Shown: positions 1 to 6,537 of the stretch, one piece after another | Layout of the letters: each line of letters starts with the position of its first letter | Position numbering within the stretch: position 1 is the first letter of the stretch | From: Thermoplasmatota archaeon | Lineage (GTDB): Archaea > Thermoplasmatota > E2 > DHVEG-1 | Assembly: GCA_022866015.1 (NCBI GenBank) | Contig: JALHTX010000230.1 | Coordinates: 1 to 10,880 of the forward strand | Direction of reading: 5' to 3' | Length of the DNA stretch: 10,880 nucleotides | Notes under the pieces: generated by a model | What the model was told of the DNA's origin: nothing | Database searches by the model: none | What the model saw: the letters and a program-made list of their open reading frames with translations, nothing else | Position numbers and translations under genes: made by a program

Positions 1-862
1 CATAAAGTGTACTTTGTTTCAATCTGTGTGCTTCAAACATATCAAGCTTAGGTAGTACTTCTTCAAGCTCTTGTTTAATTGACGCAACTGCGCGTTTTCT
101 TTTTTCTTCACTGATTACAAAATGTTTTGCAGGATAAACATAAATATATTCAAATTCGTCTTTTATATCTCCTGTCAATTTGTCTATTTCGAGTATTTTT
201 TCGATTTTATCTTCAAAGAGTTCAATACGAATTATATTATCGTAATAACCAGGTATTAAATCAATTATTTCTCCTTTTACTCGAAAACGACCTGGTTTAA
301 TATCCATATCGTTTCGCTCGTATTGCATGTCAATTAAATGATTTAATATTTCGTCGCGCGTAACATTTGTTTTCTTTCTGAGTTCATAACCAAGATTTTT
401 GTATTCAGATGGATCACCTACATTGTATATACAGGATACAGATGCAACAACTATAGTGTCTGGTCTGTCAAGAACAGAGGCTGTTGCAGAAAGTCGCATC
501 TGCTCGATTTTTGGGTTTACATCTGCATCTTTTTCAATGTATTGGTCTTTTTCTGGAATATATGATTCTGGTTGATAATAATCATAATATGAAACAAAAT
601 ATTCTACGCGATTCTCTGGAAAGAATTCTTTGAATTCAGAAAAGAGTTGTGCTGCAAGGGTTTTATTGTGGGCAAGAACAAGTGTTGGTTTTTGAATCTG
701 CCCAATAACGTTAGCCATCGAAAAAGTTTTTCCAGATCCTGTTACACCCAGAAGCGTTTGATATTGCATATTATTTTTAAAACCTTCAACAAGTTTTTTT
801 ATTGCATCCGGTTGACTGCCCTTTGGTTTCATATCAGTTATAAGCTTGAATTTATTTTCTAT
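1..862 (-). CDS. uvrB: UvrB, excinuclease ABC subunit B (3' part missing at window edge)
   Basis: UvrB is the damage-verifying helicase-like ATPase of nucleotide excision repair. UvrA loads it, and it then recruits UvrC. About 287 codons are present; the gene leaves the window at base 1. Counting from the proposed start, the Q-motif region is at 13-18 (PKGSQP, with Ser where GDQP is usual). Walker A GVTGSGKT is at 39-46. The aromatic beta-hairpin that clamps DNA follows at about 91-103 (SYYDYYQPESYIP), then the conserved ATASVLDRPDTIVVASVCSI stretch and the domain ending ...DMFEAHRLKQ. No ATG lies at the expected N-terminus. An ATA codon at 862-860, 8 nt after GGAG, gives exactly the spacing seen in Bacillus UvrB (F at 5, P at 13, Walker A at 39). 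The first in-frame ATG (832-830) would remove ten residues. The start overlaps the uvrC stop (ATAG), so translation is probably coupled. Identity is certain; the start codon is inferred. Confidence 0.96.
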   Translation of the reverse strand, partial: MENKFKLITDMKPKGSQPDAIKKLVEGFKNNMQYQTLLGVTGSGKTFSMANVIGQIQKPTLVLAHNKTLAAQLFSEFKEFFPENRVEYFVSYYDYYQPESYIPEKDQYIEKDADVNPKIEQMRLSATASVLDRPDTIVVASVSCIYNVGDPSEYKNLGYELRKKTNVTRDEILNHLIDMQYERNDMDIKPGRFRVKGEIIDLIPGYYDNIIRIELFEDKIEKILEIDKLTGDIKDEFEYIYVYPAKHFVISEEKRKRAVASIKQELEEVLPKLDMFEAHRLKQSTLY

Positions 863-2409
863 TTTACCATCTCCTTTTTTCTGAGAAGTCTGTTGTATTT
901 TATTGCAAATCTGTGTGCTTCGTTTCTTATTTCTTGTATGAATTGTAATGCTTTGTCTTTTTTTGAAAATCTAAAAGTATTCATAATACCAGGAATATAT
1001 ATTTCTTCAAACTGTTTTGCAATTGAAATTATTGGAATTTTAATATTAAGTTTTTCAAGTTCCCTGATTGCATAATTAAGTTGTCCGCGTCCTCCATCAA
1101 TAATTATAAGGTTTGGCATTTCTGTATCCTCATTCTTAAGACGAGTGTATCTTCTCCTGGCAACCTCTGCTATTGCCCCAGTATCATCTATTTCTTTAAT
1201 AGTTCTAATTTTAAAACGACGATAATTGTTTTTATCAGGTTTACCGTTTCTAAATTGTACCATTGAGCCTACCATGCTTGTTCCTGATAAATGACTTATA
1301 TCAAAACACTCAATTACCCCAGGATTTTCCTGCAAATGAAGTCTTGCTTTAAGTATTTTAACTTTATCAAGATCTGTAAAAAACACTATATCAATATTTT
1401 TTAAAACAAGTTCTAGAAGTTGTTTTTTTTCACCTTTTACAGGTATCGTAATTTTTACTTTACTTTTCTTTTTATCAGATAAGAAATGCGTAATTGAATC
1501 AGATATTTTCTGAGGAATAATAAGCTCTTTTACAATAGGATTATCAGAATAATACTGAACTATAAATTCTTCAAAAAAATCAGGATTATACTCAAAAATA
1601 AATTCGTTTTTATTAGAGAGTGTTCCTTTGTATATATTGAAGAGCATAAGATAGACTTTATCATCTTTTATCTGATAATTTATAATATCTTCATTGTATT
1701 TTTTTTCACGCTGCATTTTTTGATGTTCACTAAGATTTCTAACAGCGTTTATTTCCTCACGAACGCTTAATGCTTGTTCAAACATGTTATTTTTTGAAAA
1801 AACCTTCATTTCTTTTTCAAGATTCTTTATTAGTTCTTGCGTTTTACCAGATAAAACCATTTTTACTTTTTTTATTTTATTTTCATAATCTTTTTTAGAA
1901 ATTAGACCTGTACATGGTGCATCACATAGGTTTATATGATGACGCAGGCAAGGTTTTTTTGGCATTTTTTTACAAGTTCTAAGTAAGAATGTTTTTCTTA
2001 AGAAATGCAGGACATAATCTCTTTCATATGCACTTACAAATGGTCCATAAAATTTTCCTTTTCCTGTTTTACCACGATCAATTAAAACCCGAGAGCATTC
2101 TTCATTTGTTAGCAGTAAATATGTATGGCTCTTTGCATCTTTTAATCTTATATTGTATCGTGGTTGATGTTTTTTTATAAGAGTGTTTTCTAAAATTAGT
2201 GATTCAACTTCATTGTCTGTTACTACAAAATCAATTGTTTTTAAATGAGACAGCATCACTTGTGTTTTTACATCTAAATCTTTTTTATTCTGATAAGTTT
2301 TAAGCCGATTTTTCAGATTCTTTGCTTTTCCAACATAAATAATTTTATCTTTTTTATCTTTGAATAAATAGCAACCTGGGTTTTTTGGTATGTTTTCTAA
2401 GTTAAACAT
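859..2409 (-). CDS. uvrC: UvrC, excinuclease ABC subunit C, without C-terminal HhH domain
   Basis: UvrC makes the 3' and 5' incisions flanking a lesion after binding the UvrB-DNA complex. The 516-residue product shows a GIY-YIG nuclease (GCYLF 12-16, IYVGKAKNLKNRL 24-36, E74 region). A four-cysteine cluster (C146, C154, C162, C166) is spaced as in iron-sulfur UvrC proteins. A UVR coiled coil that binds UvrB spans about 190-230. An RNase H-like nuclease has the expected acids and histidine (D370 in ECFDISHLSG, D438 in IIIDGGRGQL, H499 in NEAHRFA). The protein stops about 17 residues after that histidine. Bacterial UvrC proteins of roughly 600 residues continue into a tandem helix-hairpin-helix DNA-binding domain, which is absent here. 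uvrB begins at once, so no frameshifted remnant is hidden. The start overlaps the end of uvrA by 13 nt with only a weak AAAGGA upstream, consistent with coupling to uvrA. Confidence 0.96.
   Translation of the reverse strand: MFNLENIPKNPGCYLFKDKKDKIIYVGKAKNLKNRLKTYQNKKDLDVKTQVMLSHLKTIDFVVTDNEVESLILENTLIKKHQPRYNIRLKDAKSHTYLLLTNEECSRVLIDRGKTGKGKFYGPFVSAYERDYVLHFLRKTFLLRTCKKMPKKPCLRHHINLCDAPCTGLISKKDYENKIKKVKMVLSGKTQELIKNLEKEMKVFSKNNMFEQALSVREEINAVRNLSEHQKMQREKKYNEDIINYQIKDDKVYLMLFNIYKGTLSNKNEFIFEYNPDFFEEFIVQYYSDNPIVKELIIPQKISDSITHFLSDKKKSKVKITIPVKGEKKQLLELVLKNIDIVFFTDLDKVKILKARLHLQENPGVIECFDISHLSGTSMVGSMVQFRNGKPDKNNYRRFKIRTIKEIDDTGAIAEVARRRYTRLKNEDTEMPNLIIIDGGRGQLNYAIRELEKLNIKIPIISIAKQFEEIYIPGIMNTFRFSKKDKALQFIQEIRNEAHRFAIKYNRLLRKKEMVK
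860..874 (-). promoter_or_regulatory. Ribosome binding site and putative ATA start of uvrB
   Basis: On the minus strand GGAG (874-871) is followed by eight bases and then ATA (862-860), which overlaps the uvrC TAG stop. This GGAG lies inside the last codons of uvrC. The reading frame upstream has no ATG, GTG or TTG close by, and the protein aligned from ATA has the normal UvrB N-terminal length. A sequencing error (ATG read as ATA) is the main alternative. Confidence 0.5.
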
Positions 2410-5225
2410 TTCTTTTTTTTTCCTTTTAATAAAACAGGTTTTAAAATCTGGCCCGTGTAAGAACTTTTAATTTCAGAAACTTCTTCTGGACTTCCTGTTG
2501 CAACTATTTCTCCGCCAAGATCCCCACCTTCAGGTCCGATATCAATTATGTAGTCTGCTGATTTTATTACTTCTAGGTTATGCTCAATTACAACAACTGT
2601 ATTTCCTTTGTCAACTAAACTATTTAGCACATCTATTAGTTTTTTTACATCATGGAAATGCAATCCTGTTGTTGGTTCGTCTAAAAGATATAATGTTTTT
2701 CCAGGGCTTCTTTTTGCTAGTTCTCTTGTTAATTTTATTCTTTGTGCTTCTCCTCCCGATAATGTTGTTGAGCTTTGACCTAGTTTTATATAATCAAGAC
2801 CTACTTGAGAGAGGGTTTCTAGTTTTCTTTTTATGCTTGGTATATTTATAAATAGCTTTAATGATTCTTCTATGCTCATGTCTAGGACTTCTGCGATATT
2901 TTTGTTTTTGTAAGTTACTTCTAAAGTTTCCTTGTTGTATCTTTTTCCTTTGCATTCTTCGCATTCTATGTATATGTCTGGTAGAAAATTCATCTCAATT
3001 TTTATAAGACCGTCACCTTCGCATGTTTCACAGCGTCCACCTTTTACATTGAATGAGAATCTACCTGGTTTGTATCCTCTTTTTTTTGCTTCAACTGTTT
3101 TTGCAAATATGTTTCTTATTTCATCAAAGACTTTTGTATATGTTGCAGGGTTGCTTCTTGGAGTTTTACCGATTGGACTTTGATCTATTATTATTACTTT
3201 GTCTATTGTTTCATCAAATTTTATATCGTCGTGTTCTCCAGGGTTTTCTTTTGAATTGTGTAGTTTTTTCATCATTGCTTTGTATAGTATTTCATAGATT
3301 AGTGTTGATTTTCCGCTTCCCGATAATCCAGTTATTAATGTTAGTACACCTATTGGTATTTTTACATCTATATTTTTTAGGTTATGTTGCCTACAGCCAT
3401 ATATATTTATATATCTTTTTGAGTATCTTCTTTTTTCTGGTGTTTCTATCTGTAACTCACCAGATAAATATTTACCAGTAAGTGAAGTCGGATGATTTTC
3501 GATTTCTTCAGGTGTTCCCTGAGCAACAATTTTACCACCATGTATTCCTGCGCCAGGACCCATATCAACAACATAATCAGCATTGCGAATAGTTTCCTCG
3601 TCATGCTCAACTACGATTAAAGTATTTCCAAGATCTCTTAACCTGCGAAGCGTATCAATTAATTTTTTATTATCACGCTGATGAAGTCCAATACTTGGCT
3701 CATCAAGAATATAAAGTACACCCATAAGATTTGAACCAATCTGAGTGGCAAGCCTAATTCTCTGCGCTTCTCCTCCAGATAATGTTCCTGAACTACGTGA
3801 AAGAGTAATATAGTTAAGACCAACTTTGTCCAAGAAATCAAGACGTTCTTTTATTTCTTTTAAAATCTGCCAAGCAATTTCTTCTTGTTTTTTTGAAAGT
3901 ATAAGTGTTTTGAAAAAAACAATACATTGTTTAATAGACATATCCGTAATATCTACTATTGATTTATCAGCAATTTTTACTGACAAAACTTTTTTTTTCA
4001 AACGTTTACCATCACAAACAGGACAAGGTGTAATGCGTATGAAGCGCTCTAAATCCCTACGACGATGTTCAGATTCTGTTTGTTTGTATAACCTTTCTGA
4101 TTGAGGGATAAGACCTTCCCAAGCTCCATGACCAGACCATTGAGCATCGCCACTTCTTGAAACCATATTAAACTTTATTTTTTCATTAGAACCATACATT
4201 ATAACGTTGTATTGATCTTCTGTTAGATCTTTAAATGGTGTAAAAATATCAAAACCAAAATGCTTGGCAACCGAACCAAGATATTTTATTCTCCAAGCAT
4301 CCATTACATTTCTGTAAAGATTTATTGCTCCATCGGCAATAGAAAGCTCTTTATCAGGGATTATTAAATCAGGATCAAAATCCATGCGAATGCCAAGACC
4401 ATGACAGGTTTCACAAGCACCAAAAGGACTATTAAATGAAAACATACGTGGCTGTAGTTCTTCAAAAATCATTCCACAAAAAGGGCACGCCATTTTTGAT
4501 GAATATACTTTTTCGTTTTGTTTTTCATCAACTACGATAAGGAGTCCATCTGATTTATTTAAAGCGTTTTCGCAAGCTTCAGCAAGTCTTGTTTTATCAT
4601 TTGTTTTGATTCTATCCATCACAATTTCAATGTCATGTTTTTTGTATCTATCCAGTGTAATTGTTTCATCTGTTCGATATAATGCTTTGTCAACACGAAC
4701 ACGAATGTATCCTTCTTTGTTTAAATCTTTAAATAGTTGTTCGTATGTTCCTTTTTTTTGTCGGATAATTGGACAGAGTATCGTAGCTTTATCAGAGAAA
4801 TCACTGGCTATTTTTTCTGAAATTTTTTGTGGGCTTTGTGATTCTATTTTTACGTTATGTTCTGGGCAGTAAGGCTGTCCAATTCTAGCAAAGAGTAATC
4901 TTAGATAATCATAGATTTCAGTAATTGTTCCAACGGTACTACGAGGGTTTTTACTGGTTGTTTTTTGTTCTATTGAAATCGCTGGTGACAATCCTTCAAT
5001 GCTGTCAACATCTGGTTTGTTCATAAGACCTAAAAACTGTCTTGCGTATGCTGAGAGTGACTCAACATACCTTCGTTGACCTTCTGCATAAATTGTGTCA
5101 AATGCAAGAGTAGATTTACCACTACCAGATAGTCCTGTTATTACTATGAATTTGTCTCTAGGGAGCTCTAGGCTTATGTTTTTCAGATTGTGTTCTCTTG
5201 CTCCTTTTATCTTTATGTTTTTCAC
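2397..5225 (-). CDS. uvrA: UvrA, excinuclease ABC subunit A
   Basis: UvrA is the dimeric ABC ATPase that first recognises bulky DNA lesions and loads UvrB. At 942 residues it is full length. Seen in order: Walker A 31-38 (GLSGSGKS); a zinc module with C247, C250, C271, C274; a further CPVC at 401-404; ABC signature LSGGEAQRI at 482-490; Walker B ILDEP 506-510. The second half has Walker A 633-640, a second zinc module C732, C735, C755, C758 that contacts DNA, signature 822-830 and Walker B LLDEP 847-851. Translation starts at GTG, 7 bases after a GGGGGT Shine-Dalgarno-like run. It is the first gene of uvrA-uvrC-uvrB and has a palindromic candidate operator in its leader. Synonymous codon choice changes sharply near residue 595: isoleucine is mostly ATT before it and mostly ATA after it, which may reflect recombination of the second ATPase half. 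Identity is certain. Confidence 0.98.
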   Translation of the reverse strand: MKNIKIKGAREHNLKNISLELPRDKFIVITGLSGSGKSTLAFDTIYAEGQRRYVESLSAYARQFLGLMNKPDVDSIEGLSPAISIEQKTTSKNPRSTVGTITEIYDYLRLLFARIGQPYCPEHNVKIESQSPQKISEKIASDFSDKATILCPIIRQKKGTYEQLFKDLNKEGYIRVRVDKALYRTDETITLDRYKKHDIEIVMDRIKTNDKTRLAEACENALNKSDGLLIVVDEKQNEKVYSSKMACPFCGMIFEELQPRMFSFNSPFGACETCHGLGIRMDFDPDLIIPDKELSIADGAINLYRNVMDAWRIKYLGSVAKHFGFDIFTPFKDLTEDQYNVIMYGSNEKIKFNMVSRSGDAQWSGHGAWEGLIPQSERLYKQTESEHRRRDLERFIRITPCPVCDGKRLKKKVLSVKIADKSIVDITDMSIKQCIVFFKTLILSKKQEEIAWQILKEIKERLDFLDKVGLNYITLSRSSGTLSGGEAQRIRLATQIGSNLMGVLYILDEPSIGLHQRDNKKLIDTLRRLRDLGNTLIVVEHDEETIRNADYVVDMGPGAGIHGGKIVAQGTPEEIENHPTSLTGKYLSGELQIETPEKRRYSKRYINIYGCRQHNLKNIDVKIPIGVLTLITGLSGSGKSTLIYEILYKAMMKKLHNSKENPGEHDDIKFDETIDKVIIIDQSPIGKTPRSNPATYTKVFDEIRNIFAKTVEAKKRGYKPGRFSFNVKGGRCETCEGDGLIKIEMNFLPDIYIECEECKGKRYNKETLEVTYKNKNIAEVLDMSIEESLKLFINIPSIKRKLETLSQVGLDYIKLGQSSTTLSGGEAQRIKLTRELAKRSPGKTLYLLDEPTTGLHFHDVKKLIDVLNSLVDKGNTVVVIEHNLEVIKSADYIIDIGPEGGDLGGEIVATGSPEEVSEIKSSYTGQILKPVLLKGKKKKCLT
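2412..2418 (-). other. In-phase A-AAA-AAG slippery heptamer at uvrA/uvrC junction
   Basis: The sense strand has nine A followed by G (2421-2412). Read in the uvrA frame this is GGA AAA AAA AAG, so the heptamer A AAA AAG lies in the phase used by dnaX-type -1 frameshift sites. A -1 slip would continue as GAA ATG into the uvrC frame with no intervening stop, giving a UvrA-UvrC fusion. A GGA triplet lies just before the run, and I see no strong downstream stem. The run may only reflect A-rich lysine codons. Confidence 0.3.
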
Positions 5226-5257
5226 AGCTTACCCCCAATATATCCAAAATCGACATA

Positions 5258-5275
5258 AATTAACTAATGTTAATT
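5258..5275. promoter_or_regulatory. Candidate operator, palindrome in uvrA leader
   Basis: The plus strand reads AATTAAC-TAAT-GTTAATT, a perfect 7-bp inverted repeat with a 4-base centre, ending 32 bases before the uvrA GTG. It coincides with the transcription start expected about 25 bases from the TATA-like element at 5294-5301, a position suited to repression. The core ATTAAC-N4-GTTAAT recurs exactly at 6509-6524, before the metallopeptidase gene. A short hairpin in the mRNA leader is an alternative. Confidence 0.5.
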
Positions 5276-5293
5276 CTTTCTATTGTTTAGATA

Positions 5294-5301
5294 TTATTTA
5301 A
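5294..5301 (-). promoter_or_regulatory. Putative TATA box of the uvrACB operon
   Basis: Minus-strand TTAAATAA within GATTAAATAATATC resembles an archaeal TATA element and would place the start near 5272, inside the palindrome. The 179-base intergenic region is very AT-rich, and another TTTAAATAA-like element occurs further upstream (about 5328-5337), so the assignment is tentative. Confidence 0.4.
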
Positions 5302-5381
5302 TCAAATGGAAAAACAGTATCTAAATCTTTTATTTAAAAACTAATGTAAGGGTTATTAAAAGTATTAATTTTAATTATTTT

Positions 5382-5399
5382 AAAAAAAGAGAAAGAAAG
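5382..5399 (-). terminator. T-rich terminator after the SPFH gene
   Basis: Immediately past the SPFH stop codon the minus strand reads CTTTCTTTCTCTTTTTTT, a pyrimidine/T tract typical of archaeal factor-independent termination. It separates this gene from the uvrA promoter. Confidence 0.5.
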
Positions 5400-5404
5400 T
5401 TAAT

Positions 5405-6331
5405 TTATTGTTTTTCTTCCTTAGATTTTGTTACTATTGGAACAACACCTGCCATACTTTCTGCAATAACATTAGTAATTTCAGTGTTTGGATCAATAAC
5501 AAATTTTGTATTTTTTTCTAATGATGCTTGAACTGTTTCTAGTTTTTTGTACATTTGTGCTTCGTTTTTAAAGAATTTTTGAATAGCTATATTTATCATT
5601 TCTATTTTTTTTGCATCCGCTTCAGCTACTTTTACGATTGCTTGTGCCTGTCCCTCAGCTTCAAGGATTGTTGCCTGTCTTATACCTTCTGCATTCTTAA
5701 TAGCTGCTCTTCTTAGACCATCAGCTTGGGTTTCAGCTGCAGTTGCAAAATCAATCGCTGCTTGTTTTTCATTTTCTGCTTTTACTACCTTGTTCATCGT
5801 CTCTTGGACATCCTTTGGAGGGTCGATTTCTTTGAGTTCTGTTCGTACAACTTCAATACCCCAGTTTTTTGTTTCAATCCTAAGAGTTTCCATCAGTTCC
5901 TTATTTATCCTATTCCTGTCGCTATTTGCTTCATTTAATGTTAATGTTCCTATTATGTTTCTGAGTGTTGTTCTTGCTAGGTTGACAATCTGATATTTAT
6001 AGTCGAAAACATTGTATTGAGATGCTTTTACTGATTCTTCATCTAGTTTAACTTTGAAATAAACCTGTGCATCAACTTGTGCGTTTAGTTTATCTTTTGT
6101 GATAATAACTTGCGGTTCAGCATTCACCATCATTTCTGTGATATTTACTTTTCTCATCATATAAATCACAGGAATAATCCAATGAAGACCAGGTTCTGCA
6201 TATTTTTTATATTTACCAAATCTTTCAATCAACCCTCGTTGAGTTTGATGTACTTTTCTAAAACCCGTACTTAGAAGAAATACTAATACTACAATCAACA
6301 ATAACCAGCCTAAAATTGAAATTGTATCCAT
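5405..6331 (-). CDS. SPFH/stomatin-prohibitin family membrane protein (slipin-like)
   Basis: Proteins of this family oligomerise on membranes into scaffolds or cages, often around membrane proteases such as FtsH or beside NfeD-type partners. The 308-residue product has one N-terminal hydrophobic segment (about 5-21) and then an SPFH/band 7 domain. Recognisable parts are GLIERFGKYKKYAEPGLHWIIP (33-54, described by its ends), a VNAEPQVIITKDKLNAQVDAQVYFK region near 69-93, and NLARTTLRNIIGTLTL near 117-132. An Ala/Glu/Lys-rich coiled coil follows (about 175-245) with repeated AEG/AEA motifs, then a variable tail. No NfeD partner gene is visible. The neighbour, read divergently, is a small HEXXH protein, which could be a functional partner by analogy with SPFH-protease pairs (inference). 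A strong Shine-Dalgarno sequence fixes the start. The family assignment is secure; the specific role is unknown. Confidence 0.93.
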   Translation of the reverse strand: MDTISILGWLLLIVVLVFLLSTGFRKVHQTQRGLIERFGKYKKYAEPGLHWIIPVIYMMRKVNITEMMVNAEPQVIITKDKLNAQVDAQVYFKVKLDEESVKASQYNVFDYKYQIVNLARTTLRNIIGTLTLNEANSDRNRINKELMETLRIETKNWGIEVVRTELKEIDPPKDVQETMNKVVKAENEKQAAIDFATAAETQADGLRRAAIKNAEGIRQATILEAEGQAQAIVKVAEADAKKIEMINIAIQKFFKNEAQMYKKLETVQASLEKNTKFVIDPNTEITNVIAESMAGVVPIVTKSKEEKQ

Positions 6332-6336
6332 ATTTT

Positions 6337-6348
6337 ATCACCTCTCCT
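6337..6348 (-). promoter_or_regulatory. Strong ribosome binding site of the SPFH gene
   Basis: The minus strand has AGGAGAGGTGAT five bases before the ATG. GAGGTGAT pairs perfectly with the common 16S tail ATCACCTC, which supports the chosen start and shows leadered translation in this organism. Confidence 0.8.
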
Positions 6349-6354
6349 TATCAC

Positions 6355-6368
6355 CAGCAAAATTGCTG
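6355..6368. repeat. Short palindrome just upstream of the SPFH ribosome binding site
   Basis: CAGCAA-AA-TTGCTG has 6-bp perfect arms and lies six bases upstream of the Shine-Dalgarno region. In RNA it would form a tight 2-base-loop stem or, in DNA, a small operator. It is relatively GC-rich for an intergenic site in this window. Function is unknown. Confidence 0.35.
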
Positions 6369-6407
6369 TTTAATAGGGATTTTATAACATCTATCTCTTT
6401 AAAAAAC

Positions 6408-6416
6408 TATTTAAAA
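6408..6416 (-). promoter_or_regulatory. Putative TATA box of the SPFH gene
   Basis: Minus-strand TTTTAAATA would give a start near 6387 and a leader of about 55 nt containing the CAGCAA palindrome. Adjacent AT-rich sequence (TTATATTT) is an alternative. Confidence 0.35.
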
Positions 6417-6482
6417 TATAATTAGAAGCACTTACCGTTTTTAGTGAGGAATTATTTGGTAGGTGGTTCTCTTTTTGGTAAC

Positions 6483-6490
6483 ATTATATA
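6483..6490 (+). promoter_or_regulatory. TATA box of the HEXXH protein gene
   Basis: ATTATATA matches the archaeal TATA consensus apart from its first position. The predicted start, about 25 bases from the centre, is near 6511, which falls within the palindrome at 6509-6524. Confidence 0.5.
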
Positions 6491-6508
6491 ACGATAATAG
6501 AAAAGATT

Positions 6509-6524
6509 ATTAACGGCTGTTAAT
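6509..6524. promoter_or_regulatory. Candidate operator, second copy of ATTAAC-N4-GTTAAT
   Basis: ATTAAC-GGCT-GTTAAT is a perfect 6-bp inverted repeat, 13 bases before the ATG at 6538 and over the predicted transcription start. Arms and spacing are identical to the palindrome before uvrA, while the four central bases differ (GGCT against TAAT). This is the pattern expected of a dimeric regulator's binding site. Confidence 0.5.
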
Positions 6525-6537
6525 TACATTTTGATAT

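Noticed and set aside
647..1075. Plus-strand open frame across the uvrB-uvrC junction
   Set aside because: It is antisense to two certain genes and is Phe/Ile-rich as expected of a shadow; there is no promoter or ribosome binding site.
3053..3481. 142-codon plus-strand open frame inside uvrA
   Set aside because: It is antisense to strongly conserved UvrA, and its Leu/Phe-rich translation is what A-rich sense codons produce on the opposite strand.
5936..5945. Further TAAT-GTTAAT string resembling half of the ATTAAC palindrome
   Set aside because: It lies within SPFH coding sequence and the opposite arm does not match, so it is not a full operator copy.
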